Assembly: GCA_029935405.1 (NCBI GenBank)
Contig: JAOZKH010000007.1
Coordinates: 17,448 to 50,070 of the forward strand
Direction of reading: 5' to 3'
From: Vallitaleaceae bacterium
Lineage (GTDB): Bacteria > Bacillota > Clostridia > Lachnospirales > Vallitaleaceae
DNA: 32,623 nucleotides
Under the pieces are notes generated by a model. The model was given only the letters and a program-made list of their open reading frames with translations. It ran no database searches and had not been told where the DNA came from. Numbering within the stretch: the stretch's first letter is position 1; each line of letters begins with the position of its first letter. A program made the position numbers and the translations under genes. Positions 16,122-25,735 of the stretch are shown here, piece after piece.

Positions 16122-17198
16122 ATAGTCCATACGTTTTGAAGTTTGTTGAAGTAATAAATCTATTAGTGTTACAGCAATCATATTTTCAACAACAATAACT
16201 GCTCTTGGAACAATGACAGGGTCATGACGACCACCTATTGTTAAGTCTACAATAGTGCCGCTATTATTTATAGCTTGTTGTGTCATATGAATACTTGGAG
16301 TTGCTTTAACAGAGGCTCTAAGGGTAATGGTGCTTCCATCGCTGATTCCGCCGGTTATTCCACCAGCATTATTAGTGACTTTTTGAGGCTTTCCTTCAAT
16401 TGATTCATAAAAATCATTGTTTTCAAATCCAGTCATAGTACTTGCTGCAAAACCAGCACCTATTTCTACACCTTTAATAGCACCAATTGACATAATGCTA
16501 TGAGATAGTAAACCGTCAAGTTTATCAAAAACCGGTTCGCCGATACCTGCTGGTAACCCTTTAATGATACATTCTATTATTCCACCAGATGAATTACCTT
16601 CTTTTATTAACTTTTTCATGTAATCTTCAGCTTTAGGGACAAGAAAACTGTCAGGAAATCTAAAATCATTTTCGTATATTTCATCAACGTTAAAATTTGA
16701 ATAATTAATTGAGAGAGGTCCAATGGATTTGGTATATGCAGTTACTGTAACACCCAATTCAAGTAATATTTTCTTTGCAATTGCACCGGCAGCTACCCTG
16801 CCTATAGTTTCGCGACCAGAAGAACGACCGCCACCACGATAATCTCTAAAACCATATTTTTGATCATAGGCATAATCGGCATGGCCAGGACGATATATAT
16901 TAATGATGTCACCATAATCTTTTGAATGTTGATCTTTGTTAGTAACCATCATCGAGATAGAAGTTCCAGTAGTATATTCGTTAAAAACTCCTGATAATAT
17001 TTGAATTTTATCAGATTCGTTTCTAGGAGTACTATAAGGAGATTGACCAGGACGACGTTTGTTTAAGTCTATTTGAATATCACTTTCATTGATTTTTAAT
17101 CCAGCGGGACAACCATCTACAACTACGCCAACACCTTTGCCGTGAGATTCTCCCCATGTTGTTATTGTAAATATTGTTCCAAAAGTAGATCCAGCCAT
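16098..17198 (-). CDS. aroC: Chorismate synthase
   Basis: Last step of the shikimate pathway: converts 5-enolpyruvylshikimate 3-phosphate to chorismate using reduced FMN. The 366 residues match the usual length. Family signatures are clear: TTWGESHG, GCPAGL, RRPGQSPYSTPRNE, RPGHADYAY, the flavin/substrate loop RGGGRSSGRETIGRVAAGAIAK (residues around 125-146), and GGITGGISDGSTI near the C-terminus. The start ATG is at 17198-17196, with GAAAGGAAA ahead on the minus strand. It is transcribed divergently from tgt and convergently with lspA, and no other aro gene is adjacent. Confidence 0.95.
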   Translation of the reverse strand: MAGSTFGTIFTITTWGESHGKGVGVVVDGCPAGLKINESDIQIDLNKRRPGQSPYSTPRNESDKIQILSGVFNEYTTGTSISMMVTNKDQHSKDYGDIINIYRPGHADYAYDQKYGFRDYRGGGRSSGRETIGRVAAGAIAKKILLELGVTVTAYTKSIGPLSINYSNFNVDEIYENDFRFPDSFLVPKAEDYMKKLIKEGNSSGGIIECIIKGLPAGIGEPVFDKLDGLLSHSIMSIGAIKGVEIGAGFAASTMTGFENNDFYESIEGKPQKVTNNAGGITGGISDGSTITLRASVKATPSIHMTQQAINNSGTIVDLTIGGRHDPVIVPRAVIVVENMIAVTLIDLLLQQTSKRMDYLKQIFKK

Positions 17199-17263
17199 AA
17201 CGTTTCCTTTCTATATAAGTTGAAAATAAATTATTTTTAGGGTAAAATTGTTTTGATAAACAA

Positions 17264-17302
17264 TGGTTAAGGTGTCAAAACTAAGTTTTTACATCTTAAC
17301 CA
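17264..17302. repeat. Inverted repeat between aroC and tgt
   Basis: TGGTTAAGGTGT (17264-17275) and ACATCTTAACCA (17291-17302) pair along 12 positions, including one G-U pair, with a 15-base loop. A direct repeat ACAATGGTT occurs at 17260-17268 and 17302-17310. It sits between two divergent genes, so it may be an operator. A related sequence lies upstream of relA (31551-31564). Confidence 0.6.
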
Positions 17303-17329
17303 CAATGGTTCAATTATAATTGATTTAAC

Positions 17330-17358
17330 GTGACAAAGCAAGTTTTGAATAGTACAAT
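17330..17358 (+). promoter_or_regulatory. Promoter of tgt
   Basis: GTGACA (17330-17335) and TACAAT (17353-17358) are exactly 17 bases apart, giving a start near 17365 and a leader of about 37 bases. Confidence 0.65.
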
Positions 17359-17401
17359 ATAAACAGTATTATTAAATAGATAGATAGATTAGAGGTGCAA
17401 T

Positions 17402-18526
17402 ATGTACGAATTATTAAAAACTGATGGCAGAGCTAAGCGAGGACGATTACATACGGTACATGGAATTATAGATACACCTGTATTTATGAATGTAGGAACA
17501 GCTGCAGCAATAAAAGGAGGTGTATCAACTAAAGACCTTAATGAAATAAAATGTCAGGTGGAGTTATCAAATACATATCATCTGCATTTAAGACCAGGAG
17601 ATGAAGTGATTAATACTCTTGGAGGGATACATAAGTTTATGGCATGGGATAAACCGATATTAACTGATTCAGGTGGATTTCAGGTATTTAGTTTGTCAAA
17701 ACTTAGAAAAATTAAAGAAGAAGGTGTATACTTTGCATCCCATATTGATGGAAGAAAAATATTCATGGGTCCTGAAGAAAGTATGCAAATCCAATCAAAT
17801 CTTGCATCAACTATAGCTATGGCATTTGATGAATGTCCACCACATCCGGCGACACGTAAATATATGGAAGATTCAGTTGATAGAACAACAAGGTGGCTTA
17901 ATAGATGCAAGGTAGAAATGAACCGATTAAATGGTTTGGATAAAACAATAAATAAATCCCAAATGCTTTTTGGAATTAATCAAGGTGGGACTTATGAGGA
18001 TATTAGAATTGAACATGCAAAAGTAATATCCGAACTTGATTTAGATGGATATGCACTTGGAGGTTTGGCTGTTGGTGAATCCCATGAGGAAATGTATAGA
18101 ATTATTGAGGAGACTGTTCCTTACTTACCACAAGATAAACCAACTTATTTAATGGGTGTTGGAACACCAGAGAATATACTTGAAGCAGTTGATAGAGGGA
18201 TTGACTTTTTTGATTGTGTATATCCTACACGAAATGGAAGACATGGTCATGTATATATTAATTCGGGAAGATTAAATTTACTTAATAAGAAATTTGAAGT
18301 AGATGATTCTCCAATTGAAGAAGGTTGTGGTTGTGAAGCTTGTCAAAGATATTCAAGGGCATATATAAGACATCTTCTAAAAGCTAAAGAAATACTTGGT
18401 TTACGATTATGTGTTATGCATAATTTATACTTTTACAATACAATGATGGAAGAAATAAGATCAGCAATAGAAGAAGGAAGATATAGCGAGTATAAAAAAG
18501 CTAAAATTGAAGGGTTTAGAGCATAA
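17402..18526 (+). CDS. tgt: tRNA-guanine transglycosylase
   Basis: Exchanges guanine-34 in the anticodon of Asp, Asn, His and Tyr tRNAs for preQ1, the first tRNA-bound step to queuosine. The 374 residues fit the bacterial enzyme. D89 in TDSGGFQVFSL and D271 in FFDCVYPTRNGRHG are the expected catalytic aspartates. Zinc ligands C309, C311, C314 and H340 are all present. ATG 17402 follows AGAGGTGC. The common neighbour queA is not upstream here; yajC follows, which is a frequent bacterial arrangement, but with its own promoter. Confidence 0.96.
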   Translation: MYELLKTDGRAKRGRLHTVHGIIDTPVFMNVGTAAAIKGGVSTKDLNEIKCQVELSNTYHLHLRPGDEVINTLGGIHKFMAWDKPILTDSGGFQVFSLSKLRKIKEEGVYFASHIDGRKIFMGPEESMQIQSNLASTIAMAFDECPPHPATRKYMEDSVDRTTRWLNRCKVEMNRLNGLDKTINKSQMLFGINQGGTYEDIRIEHAKVISELDLDGYALGGLAVGESHEEMYRIIEETVPYLPQDKPTYLMGVGTPENILEAVDRGIDFFDCVYPTRNGRHGHVYINSGRLNLLNKKFEVDDSPIEEGCGCEACQRYSRAYIRHLLKAKEILGLRLCVMHNLYFYNTMMEEIRSAIEEGRYSEYKKAKIEGFRA

Positions 18527-18572
18527 ATGGTATTATCAAATATTATTTTTCTATTATAAATTCAAAAGATAC

Positions 18573-18601
18573 TTGACATAACTTTGATGGATGTGTACTC
18601 T
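18573..18601 (+). promoter_or_regulatory. Promoter of yajC
   Basis: TTGACA (18573-18578), a 17-base spacer and TACTCT (18596-18601). It gives yajC a promoter separate from tgt. Confidence 0.65.
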
Positions 18602-18634
18602 AGTATATAGATTGTTAACATAGGAGGAAACATA

Positions 18635-18982
18635 ATGAATCAATTTTTATTTTTATTGGAAGCTGGAGCTGAATCAACAAGTGGCGGCTTCACACAAATA
18701 ATAATTTTATACGCAGCAATTTTTGGAGTTTTCTGGTTTTTCTTAATCAGACCACAACGTAAAAAACAAAAAGCTACTGTAGATATGCAAAACACTATTG
18801 AAAATGGGGACGATGTTTTAACTAATGGTGGATTATATGGTAAGGTTGTTGATCGTGTAAACGATGTATACACAGTTGAGTTTGGTTTAAATAAAACTGT
18901 TAGAATACATGTGCACAAGTCAGCGATTTCATCAAAAGCTTCAGCAGATGTATCTATTGAAAGTGACATTGACGAAGAATAA
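18635..18982 (+). CDS. yajC: Sec translocase accessory subunit YajC
   Basis: This 115-residue single-span membrane protein joins SecDF near the SecYEG channel. After a short N-terminus comes one membrane segment (about 20-40, IIILYAAIFGVFWFFLI) followed by the family hallmark RPQRKKQK. A cytoplasmic domain follows with NGDDVLTNGGLYGKVV. ATG 18635 is preceded by TAGGAGG. It is bounded by its own promoter and a strong terminator; its partner secDF lies 4.6 kb downstream. Confidence 0.93.
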   Translation: MNQFLFLLEAGAESTSGGFTQIIILYAAIFGVFWFFLIRPQRKKQKATVDMQNTIENGDDVLTNGGLYGKVVDRVNDVYTVEFGLNKTVRIHVHKSAISSKASADVSIESDIDEE

Positions 18983-18985
18983 TTA

Positions 18986-19013
18986 ATGAGCCCTTAGGGG
19001 CTCATTTTTGTTT
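18986..19013 (+). terminator. Terminator after yajC
   Basis: ATGAGCCC (18986-18993) and GGGCTCAT (18998-19005) form a perfect 8-bp stem with a TTAG loop, followed by a T-rich tail. Confidence 0.88.
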
Positions 19014-19026
19014 TGTGAGATATATA

Positions 19027-19866
19027 TTAGACAAGTATATTTTCTAGCAATAAATCAGGAACATTTAGATTACCATATCCTACACGCAAATCAAGATTTG
19101 GTTTATTATCTCCATGATAATCAGAGCCTCCAACTTCAATTAAGTTGAATTTTTTTGCGAGATTTCTCATGTGTGCATGTTGCTTGCTTGTGTATAAGGA
19201 ATAGTAACTTTCAATACCCTTTAAACCATAGCTTTTAAGTTCATGTATTAGTCCGTAAAGTTGGTTGGAATCAAGACCATATAATGTTGGATGAGCTAAT
19301 ATGGGAATGGCACCTGTACTGTTTAATAAATCTATGGCGAATTTGGCATTTACGTTTTTTCGTGATACATATGCAGGTTTGCCATTGCCAATTAAATCAT
19401 TAAAGACTTGATTATTGTTTTTAAAATAGTTTTTTGCAACAAGAATAGCTGCAATATGAGCTCGCGTTATTACACTATCTTTTGCATAATCCTTTAGCTC
19501 ATCAAGAGTAAGGGAGTATCCTAATTCATTAATAAGTTTTAGCATTTTAATATTTCGCATATTACGATCTTCAAGTATTAAGGATAACCCATTAATGAAA
19601 TCGGAATTATTCGGGTCAACATTTAAACCTAATATATGTATATCAAATTTATGTTTTGGTATATTAGTAGAAAGTTCAATACCATTAATTAATTTAAGTG
19701 GTGTATTTAATGTTTTAAGGTGATTTTCAGCTTCTTTTAACCCACTTATTGTATCATGATCAGTAATAGCTATTGCATTAAGTTTTTTAGAAACGGCATA
19801 GTTTATGAGTTCTTTTGGTGACAAAGTACCATCTGAGGCCGTTGTATGTGTATGTAAATCTATCAT
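19027..19866 (-). CDS. PHP-domain phosphoesterase (TrpH/YciV type)
   Basis: The 279-residue metal-dependent phosphoesterase has the PHP motifs: H5 and H7 in DLHTHT, then SDGT, ITDHDT, the central ARTHIAA-like segment (here TRAHIAA), LAHPTLYG and GGSDYHGD. The arrangement matches the YciV/TrpH family, known in E. coli as an enzyme on 3',5'-nucleoside bisphosphates and RNA 5' ends. The open frame reaches 19908, but ATG 19866 follows a perfect AGGAGG and starts directly at the metal motif, so the shorter form is preferred. It is divergent from the ABC-F gene. The substrate here is inferred from the family. Confidence 0.87.
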   Translation of the reverse strand: MIDLHTHTTASDGTLSPKELINYAVSKKLNAIAITDHDTISGLKEAENHLKTLNTPLKLINGIELSTNIPKHKFDIHILGLNVDPNNSDFINGLSLILEDRNMRNIKMLKLINELGYSLTLDELKDYAKDSVITRAHIAAILVAKNYFKNNNQVFNDLIGNGKPAYVSRKNVNAKFAIDLLNSTGAIPILAHPTLYGLDSNQLYGLIHELKSYGLKGIESYYSLYTSKQHAHMRNLAKKFNLIEVGGSDYHGDNKPNLDLRVGYGNLNVPDLLLENILV

Positions 19867-19964
19867 AATTCCTCCTAAGTTAGGGTGATGTTGTGATATG
19901 GATAGCAATCTTGTATACCAATATTACCATAACATAGGTTGAATAAAAAGGAAGAGGTGGTTAG

Positions 19965-21926
19965 ATGATTGAATTAGGAGTAAACCAGATTAAGAAACAG
20001 TTTGGAGAAACAATCATCTTTGAAAATATTACATTTGAATTAAAGACAGGTGAAAGAGTTGGATTAATTGGAGCAAACGGCGTTGGTAAAACAACGATTT
20101 TGAAAATTCTTATGGGAGAAGAAAATCATAATGACGGCAAAATATTTAAGAGAAAAGGTGTGACTCTTGGATATTTAAATCAAATTCCTGATTATCATCC
20201 GGATTTTAAAGCTATTGATGTAATTAAACTTGCATTCAATGAATTACAAAAAATCAAAGAAAAAATAGAACGAATAGAAGAGGAGATGAGTTTTTTAGAA
20301 GAATCTGATATCCTTATAAAACGATATGGAGAATTAAGCACTGACTTTGAACGCTTAGGCGGTTATATGATGGATATTGAGCTTGCTAAAATATTAACCG
20401 GCTTACAAATTAATAAAAAAATGCAACAACAAAAATTTCAAACTTTATCAGGTGGAGAACAGACAAGAATTGTGTTAGCTAAGATACTTCTTGAAAAACC
20501 AGATGTATTACTTCTTGATGAACCTTCAAATCATTTAGATATAGAATCGATTGAATGGTTAGAAAATTATCTAGACAGTTATGAAGGTGCAATATTAATT
20601 ATTTCACACGACAGATATTTTTTGGATCAGGTAGTTAATAGAATAATTGAATTAACTTATGATGACGCTATTGTATATCATGGGAATTACACATATTATA
20701 CCACTGAAAAAGAGCGTAGATTTCTTATTGCAATGAAACATTATGAACAACAACAAAAAAAGGTAAAAAGAGTTGAGGAACAAATAAAACGCTATCGTAT
20801 TTGGGGTGAAATGCGAGATAGTGATAAGATGTACAAAAGAGCCAAAGAACTTGAAAAACGTCTTGAAAAAATGGAAAAGTTTAAAAAGCCAGTATATGAA
20901 AATCGTAAAGTTAGTATAAATATGGATATCGGTCAACGTAGCGGTAAAAAGGTTGTTACGATACGTTCATTAGCAAAATCTTTTGATCAAAAAGAAGTGA
21001 TTAAAAACGTAGAATTCGATTTGTGGTTTAGAGATTTCATGTGTATACTCGGTGGTAATGGAACAGGAAAAACAACTTTGTTTCAAATAATCATGGAAAA
21101 TTTAAAACAAGACCATGGTGAAGTTAAATTAGGGAGTAGAGTGAAAATTGGATATTTACCACAACATATTGAATTTGACAATGAACAATTAACAATTCTT
21201 GAGTATTTTACAAGTGTGCATCAGACAACTAACTCAGAGGCTAGAAAACAATTAGCTAAGGCATTGTTTGTTAAAGATGATGTTTTTAAAAAAGTATGTG
21301 TATTATCAGGTGGAGAAAAATCCAGATTAAAACTTAATACATTAATGTATGGGAAAATAAATGTGTTGCTACTTGATGAACCGACAAATCATTTAGATAT
21401 TGATTCGAGAGAAGTTTTAGAAGAAAATCTATTGAGTTATGAAGGTACTGTATTATTCATTTCTCATGATAGATACTTTATTGATAAAATGGCTTCTAAA
21501 ATTGGAGAATTGCTTAATGGAACTATGAAAATATATAATGGAACATACAATTATTATAAAGAAGAACGTGAGAAGGCTATAATGATTGAAGTCAAGAATA
21601 AAGAAATTAATGACACCATACAATCTAAGGTTGATTCTAAAAACTATAACAAAAGTAAAAATATAAATAGTAATAACGTAAATAGTAATAGAAGTAATAA
21701 TGAAACTGAATCAGAAGGTAAAATTTTAAGTAAAAATGCGCAGAAATTGCTTGTAAAGATTGAAGAAGAAATTGAAATATTAGAGAGTGAACTTACAAAA
21801 CTTGAGGATTCATTAATAGAAGTAGGAACTTCTATTGATAAACTCAATGACACTATGAAGATTATTGATAATAAAAAAGAAGAACTCAATAATCTTTATG
21901 AAAAATGGGAGCAATTAACAATTTGA
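19965..21926 (+). CDS. ABC-F family ATPase (ribosome-associated type)
   Basis: This 653-residue soluble protein has two ABC domains and no membrane segments. Motifs are GANGVGKTT, LSGGEQTRI and LLLDEPSNHLDI in the first half, and GGNGTGKTT, LSGGEKSRL and LLLDEPTNHLDI in the second. The charged interdomain linker (about 245-310) is the part that reaches the ribosomal P/E site in ABC-F factors. A low-complexity Asn/Ser-rich tether (encoded around 21640-21710) leads to a C-terminal coiled coil (about 590-653), as in Uup/YfmR-like members. It probably relieves ribosome stalling; an antibiotic-protection role is possible but not indicated. The ribosome binding site is GAAGAGGTGG. Its stop overlaps the scfA promoter. 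Confidence 0.92.
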   Translation: MIELGVNQIKKQFGETIIFENITFELKTGERVGLIGANGVGKTTILKILMGEENHNDGKIFKRKGVTLGYLNQIPDYHPDFKAIDVIKLAFNELQKIKEKIERIEEEMSFLEESDILIKRYGELSTDFERLGGYMMDIELAKILTGLQINKKMQQQKFQTLSGGEQTRIVLAKILLEKPDVLLLDEPSNHLDIESIEWLENYLDSYEGAILIISHDRYFLDQVVNRIIELTYDDAIVYHGNYTYYTTEKERRFLIAMKHYEQQQKKVKRVEEQIKRYRIWGEMRDSDKMYKRAKELEKRLEKMEKFKKPVYENRKVSINMDIGQRSGKKVVTIRSLAKSFDQKEVIKNVEFDLWFRDFMCILGGNGTGKTTLFQIIMENLKQDHGEVKLGSRVKIGYLPQHIEFDNEQLTILEYFTSVHQTTNSEARKQLAKALFVKDDVFKKVCVLSGGEKSRLKLNTLMYGKINVLLLDEPTNHLDIDSREVLEENLLSYEGTVLFISHDRYFIDKMASKIGELLNGTMKIYNGTYNYYKEEREKAIMIEVKNKEINDTIQSKVDSKNYNKSKNINSNNVNSNRSNNETESEGKILSKNAQKLLVKIEEEIEILESELTKLEDSLIEVGTSIDKLNDTMKIIDNKKEELNNLYEKWEQLTI

Positions 21927-21950
21927 AAATAGTGCAAAGTATGGTATAAT
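21923..21950 (+). promoter_or_regulatory. Promoter of scfA
   Basis: TTGAAA (21923-21928), a 16-base spacer and TATAAT (21945-21950). The -35 box overlaps the stop codon of the ABC-F gene. Confidence 0.65.
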
Positions 21951-21983
21951 AATTAAGGTTAAATTAAAAGGAGGACAAATATA

Positions 21984-22130
21984 ATGAAGCATATTAAAAC
22001 TTTAAATAATACGGTTCTTCAAAACACTGTGAAGCACGGTGGATGTGGTGAATGTCAGACATCTTGTCAATCAGCTTGTAAAACCTCATGTACAGTGGGC
22101 AACCAAAGTTGCGAAAACGAGAATAAGTAG
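21984..22130 (+). CDS. scfA: SCIFF peptide precursor (six cysteines in forty-five)
   Basis: A 48-residue ribosomal peptide. The leader MKHIKTLNN is followed by a core with six cysteines at 21, 24, 28, 32, 36 and 43 (GGCGECQTSCQSACKTSC, then VGNQSCEN). This is the highly conserved SCIFF sequence of Clostridia. The partner radical SAM enzyme, encoded 58 bases downstream, forms thioether cross-links from cysteine sulfur to an alpha-carbon of another residue. The gene follows an AGGAGG site and its own promoter. The final product and its biological role are not established. The leader and all six cysteines are intact. Confidence 0.96.
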   Translation: MKHIKTLNNTVLQNTVKHGGCGECQTSCQSACKTSCTVGNQSCENENK

Positions 22131-22134
22131 TGTT

Positions 22135-22158
22135 AAGCAGTGACTATAGTCGCTGCTT
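22135..22158 (+). repeat. Stem-loop between scfA and scfB
   Basis: AAGCAGTGAC (22135-22144) pairs with GTCGCTGCTT (22149-22158), including one G-U pair, around a TATA loop. The tail ATTACATG is not a T-run. It is probably an attenuator or mRNA-stabilising hairpin that keeps peptide expression above maturase expression. Confidence 0.65.
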
Positions 22159-22188
22159 ATTACATGTTACTAGAGAAAGGGAATTTAA

Positions 22189-23538
22189 ATGATACATCAA
22201 TATAAAATAGATGACCTTAACGTGGTTATTGATGTTAACAGTGGTGGTATTCATCTTTTTGATGAATGTTCTTATGACTATGTTGCATTACAAAATGAAG
22301 GTAAAGTTCATGAAGAAATTGTGGGGTTACTTAACAAACAGTATGGTGATGTTGATTTTTCTGAAGTTCAAAGCGAGATTAAACAATTAACGGATCAAGG
22401 AATGCTGTTTACAGAAGATAATTATGAACATATTCTAGATGGACTTTCAGATAGAGAAACAGTTGTAAAAGCACTATGTTTGCATATTGCTCATGATTGT
22501 AACCTTAAATGCAAATATTGTTTTGCAGAAGAAGGGGAATATCATGGTGAACGATCTATGATGAGCCTTGAAGTTGGCAAGAAGGCAATTGATTTTCTTG
22601 TAGCTAATTCTAAAAACCGTAAAAATTTAGAAATTGATTTTTTTGGTGGAGAGCCTCTTATGAATTTTGAAGTGGTTAAAGAAATTGTATATTATGCGAA
22701 ATCTATTGAAGCTAAATACAATAAAAATTTTAGATTTACAATTACAACTAATGGCGTTTTGCTAGATAATGATAAAATAAATTTTATTAATGAGTATATG
22801 TATAATGTTGTATTAAGCTGTGATGGACGCCGTGAAGTTCATGATTATATGCGCCCTACAGCTAATCAAAAAGGTAGTTACGATATGATTATGCCAAAGT
22901 TTAAAGATATAGTATCTAAACGAGAAGGTAGTTATTATATACGTGGAACTTTCACACATCATAATCTAGACTTTGCTAAAGATGTTATTAGTATGGCAGA
23001 TGAAGGCTTTGACCTTATTTCAGTTGAACCTGTTGTAGCACCTTTGTCAGCAGATTATGCGATTAAACCAGAAGATATAAACTTATTGCTTAAGGAATAT
23101 GAAGTTTTAGCTAAAGAAATGGTCAAACGTAATATTACAGGAAAAGGATTTTCCTTCTTTCATTTCATGATTGACTTAAATGGTGGACCATGTGTAGCAA
23201 AACGTTTAACAGGTTGTGGTGCCGGCACGGAATATCTTGCAGTTGCGCCTTTCGGAGATTTGTATCCATGTCATCAGTTTGTTGGAATGGAAGAGTTTAA
23301 GATGGGAACGGTAGAGTTAGGTGTAGAAAACACAGAACTAAGAAGTGAATTTAAAGGTTGTAATGTACTTGCTAAAGAAGAATGTTCTAATTGTTGGGCA
23401 AAGTTTTATTGTAGTGGAGGATGTATGGCGAATGCATATAATTATAATGGCTCGATTCAATCTGTATATAAAATGGGTTGTGAACTGGAGAAAAAAAGAG
23501 TGGAATGTGCAATTTATTTAAAAGCGAAAGAAATATAA
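22189..23538 (+). CDS. scfB: Radical SAM SCIFF peptide maturase
   Basis: This 449-residue radical SAM/SPASM enzyme installs thioether bonds in the SCIFF peptide. The N-terminal part (about 1-90) resembles the peptide-binding RRE-like domain of such maturases. The radical SAM cluster ligands are C104, C108 and C111 in CNLKCKYC, followed by FFGGEPLMNF. The C-terminal SPASM region holds auxiliary-cluster cysteines, including GGPC, TGCG, LYPCHQF and CSNCWAKFYCSGGC. Length and motifs match the characterised clostridial maturases. ATG 22189 follows AGAAAGGG. It lies just after the peptide gene and just before secDF, a gene order seen in many Clostridia; no transporter or protease for the peptide is in the window. 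Confidence 0.96.
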   Translation: MIHQYKIDDLNVVIDVNSGGIHLFDECSYDYVALQNEGKVHEEIVGLLNKQYGDVDFSEVQSEIKQLTDQGMLFTEDNYEHILDGLSDRETVVKALCLHIAHDCNLKCKYCFAEEGEYHGERSMMSLEVGKKAIDFLVANSKNRKNLEIDFFGGEPLMNFEVVKEIVYYAKSIEAKYNKNFRFTITTNGVLLDNDKINFINEYMYNVVLSCDGRREVHDYMRPTANQKGSYDMIMPKFKDIVSKREGSYYIRGTFTHHNLDFAKDVISMADEGFDLISVEPVVAPLSADYAIKPEDINLLLKEYEVLAKEMVKRNITGKGFSFFHFMIDLNGGPCVAKRLTGCGAGTEYLAVAPFGDLYPCHQFVGMEEFKMGTVELGVENTELRSEFKGCNVLAKEECSNCWAKFYCSGGCMANAYNYNGSIQSVYKMGCELEKKRVECAIYLKAKEI

Positions 23539-23558
23539 TAATATAAGGAGGATTTATT

Positions 23559-25724
23559 ATGAAGACAAAAAATCTAATAGGGTTACTACTTTCATTACTT
23601 ATTATAACTGGTTCTGTATTTGTAGCAGTTAACGGAATTGGGGATGAAAATATTGGTAGTGCAAAAGATATTAGTTTAGGACTTGATTTAGCAGGTGGTG
23701 TAAGTATTACTTATACAACCGTTAAAGAAAATCCAACAGACCAAGAAATCAATGATACACAGTATAAACTTAACCAGAGAATTACAGAGAGTGGTTACAC
23801 AGAAGGTGAAGTTTATATTGAAGGAAATAACCGTATCAATGTTGATATTCCTGATGTAAGTGATCCAAATAAAGTGTTAGAAGAATTAGGTAAACCTGGA
23901 GATCTAAAATTCGTTGATTCAACTGGTAAGGTCATTATCACTGGTAGTGATGTTAAAGATTCTAATGCGATTAAAGATCAAGATGGCCTTGGTTACTTAG
24001 TAGCACTTGAACTAAACAGTGAAGGAAAAGATAAGTTTGCAGAAGGCACAGGGGCAAACGTTGGAAAACCTATTGCTATAATGTATAATGGACAGCAAAT
24101 CATGGCTCCAATAGTTAGTGAAAGAATAAATGACGGTGTTGCAACGATTTCTGGTATGACAAATGCAGAAGAAGCATTTGAACTTGCAACTTATATTCGT
24201 ATAGGTGCACTACCTCTTGAACTTAAAGAATTACGTTCAAATGTTGTGGGTGCAAAGATGGGGCAAGACGCAATTACAACATCTGTAAAAGCAGGATTAA
24301 TTGGAATTTTATTGGTATTTGCATTTATGATTATTGTTTATAGAGTGCCAGGTGTTGCAGCATCAATTGGATTGACTTTTTATGCATCACTATTAATAAT
24401 TGCACTAAGCGTATTTAATATGACACTAACATTACCAGGTATTGCAGGTATGATTTTATCGGTTGGTATGGCTGTTGATGCTAATGTTATTATCTTCTCT
24501 AGAATTAAAGAAGAACTTGGTATGGGTAAAACATTAAAGGCCTCAGTTAAAGCAGGATTTAGAAAAGCAACTTCTGCTATTATTGACGGTAACGTAACAA
24601 CACTTATTGCGGCTACTGTATTATATATTATGGGAACAGGCCCTGTTCGTGGATTCGCTCAAACATTAGCTCTTGGTATTGTTATATCAATGTTCACAGC
24701 ACTTGTGGTGACAAGATTAATCCTTACATCATTTGTAGAAATTGGAATTAAAAATAAAACGTTATATGGTGTTGGAAGAAAAGCAAAGATTTTTGATATC
24801 ATTGAAAGAAAACGTATTTGGTTTGGTATTTCTATTTTTGTTATTGTAATTGGTTTTGTGTTTTTACCAATTCACTCAGGAACTGAAGATAGTGAACTTA
24901 ATTATGATATTGAGTTTGCAGGTGGTACATCTACATTAGTAACAACTGATACAGTTATGTTTGAAAATGTTGAAGAACTTCAAGCTGGAGTGGGTGAGTT
25001 AGTTACTGAGGCAACAGGTGATGAAACACCTCAAATGAATGTTGTAAAAGGTGTTGAAGGTCAAGGACAATTTGTCATTAAAACTAAAGATTTAGATACT
25101 GAACAAGGTTTACTTTTAAGAACTGCTCTAATGGAAGAATTTGATATTGAACCTGCAAATATTGAAAGTGAAACAATTAGTGCAACGATTAGTTCGGAAA
25201 TGAGTAGAGATGCGATTATTGCAGTTATTGTTGCATCGATATTTATATTATTATATGTGACATTTAGATTCCATGACTTTAGATTTGGAGTGGCAGCAGT
25301 TATCGCCTTGGTGCATGATGTTGCGATTGTTTTTGCAGTATATTCAATATTGTTTATTCCAATCAATAACTCATTTATTGCAGCTATGCTTACGATAGTC
25401 GGTTACTCTATCAATGATACAATTGTATTGTTTGACAGGGTAAGAGAAAACCAAAAATCCATGAAACGTGGAGACTATAGAGGTGTTATCAATGTGAGTA
25501 TCAGTCAAACAATCTCTCGCTCGATTAATACATCACTAACAACGTTTGCTATGATATTTGTACTTAACTTATTAGGAGTTGCATCAATTAAAGAATTTGC
25601 TCTACCATTAATGGTAGGTATAGCAAGTGGTACTTATTCTTCAATCTTTATTGCTAGTCCACTGTGGTATCTATTTAAGAAAAAGGAAGAAGCAAAGATA
25701 CAAAAAGCACATGCACAATCATAA
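23559..25724 (+). CDS. secDF: Fused protein translocase subunits SecD and SecF
   Basis: This 721-residue single-chain SecDF uses the proton gradient to help pull secreted proteins across the membrane. The SecD half has the first membrane helix (about 5-25), GLDLAGG (41-47), a P1 domain and the proton-path motif GMAVDAN (303-309). The SecF half starts near 410, with DIEFAGGTS (from 450) and YSINDTIVLFDRVREN (from 616). Twelve membrane segments are expected. The fusion is typical of Bacillales and some Clostridia; others keep two genes. The start follows AAGGAGG. It is 20 bases after scfB and 11 bases before recJ, so it is probably in one operon. Confidence 0.95.
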   Translation: MKTKNLIGLLLSLLIITGSVFVAVNGIGDENIGSAKDISLGLDLAGGVSITYTTVKENPTDQEINDTQYKLNQRITESGYTEGEVYIEGNNRINVDIPDVSDPNKVLEELGKPGDLKFVDSTGKVIITGSDVKDSNAIKDQDGLGYLVALELNSEGKDKFAEGTGANVGKPIAIMYNGQQIMAPIVSERINDGVATISGMTNAEEAFELATYIRIGALPLELKELRSNVVGAKMGQDAITTSVKAGLIGILLVFAFMIIVYRVPGVAASIGLTFYASLLIIALSVFNMTLTLPGIAGMILSVGMAVDANVIIFSRIKEELGMGKTLKASVKAGFRKATSAIIDGNVTTLIAATVLYIMGTGPVRGFAQTLALGIVISMFTALVVTRLILTSFVEIGIKNKTLYGVGRKAKIFDIIERKRIWFGISIFVIVIGFVFLPIHSGTEDSELNYDIEFAGGTSTLVTTDTVMFENVEELQAGVGELVTEATGDETPQMNVVKGVEGQGQFVIKTKDLDTEQGLLLRTALMEEFDIEPANIESETISATISSEMSRDAIIAVIVASIFILLYVTFRFHDFRFGVAAVIALVHDVAIVFAVYSILFIPINNSFIAAMLTIVGYSINDTIVLFDRVRENQKSMKRGDYRGVINVSISQTISRSINTSLTTFAMIFVLNLLGVASIKEFALPLMVGIASGTYSSIFIASPLWYLFKKKEEAKIQKAHAQS

Positions 25725-25735
25725 TTGGTGATTAG

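Noticed and set aside
19867-19908. Longer start for the PHP phosphoesterase
   Set aside because: ATG 19866 has a perfect AGGAGG and begins at the metal-binding motif; the extension has neither.
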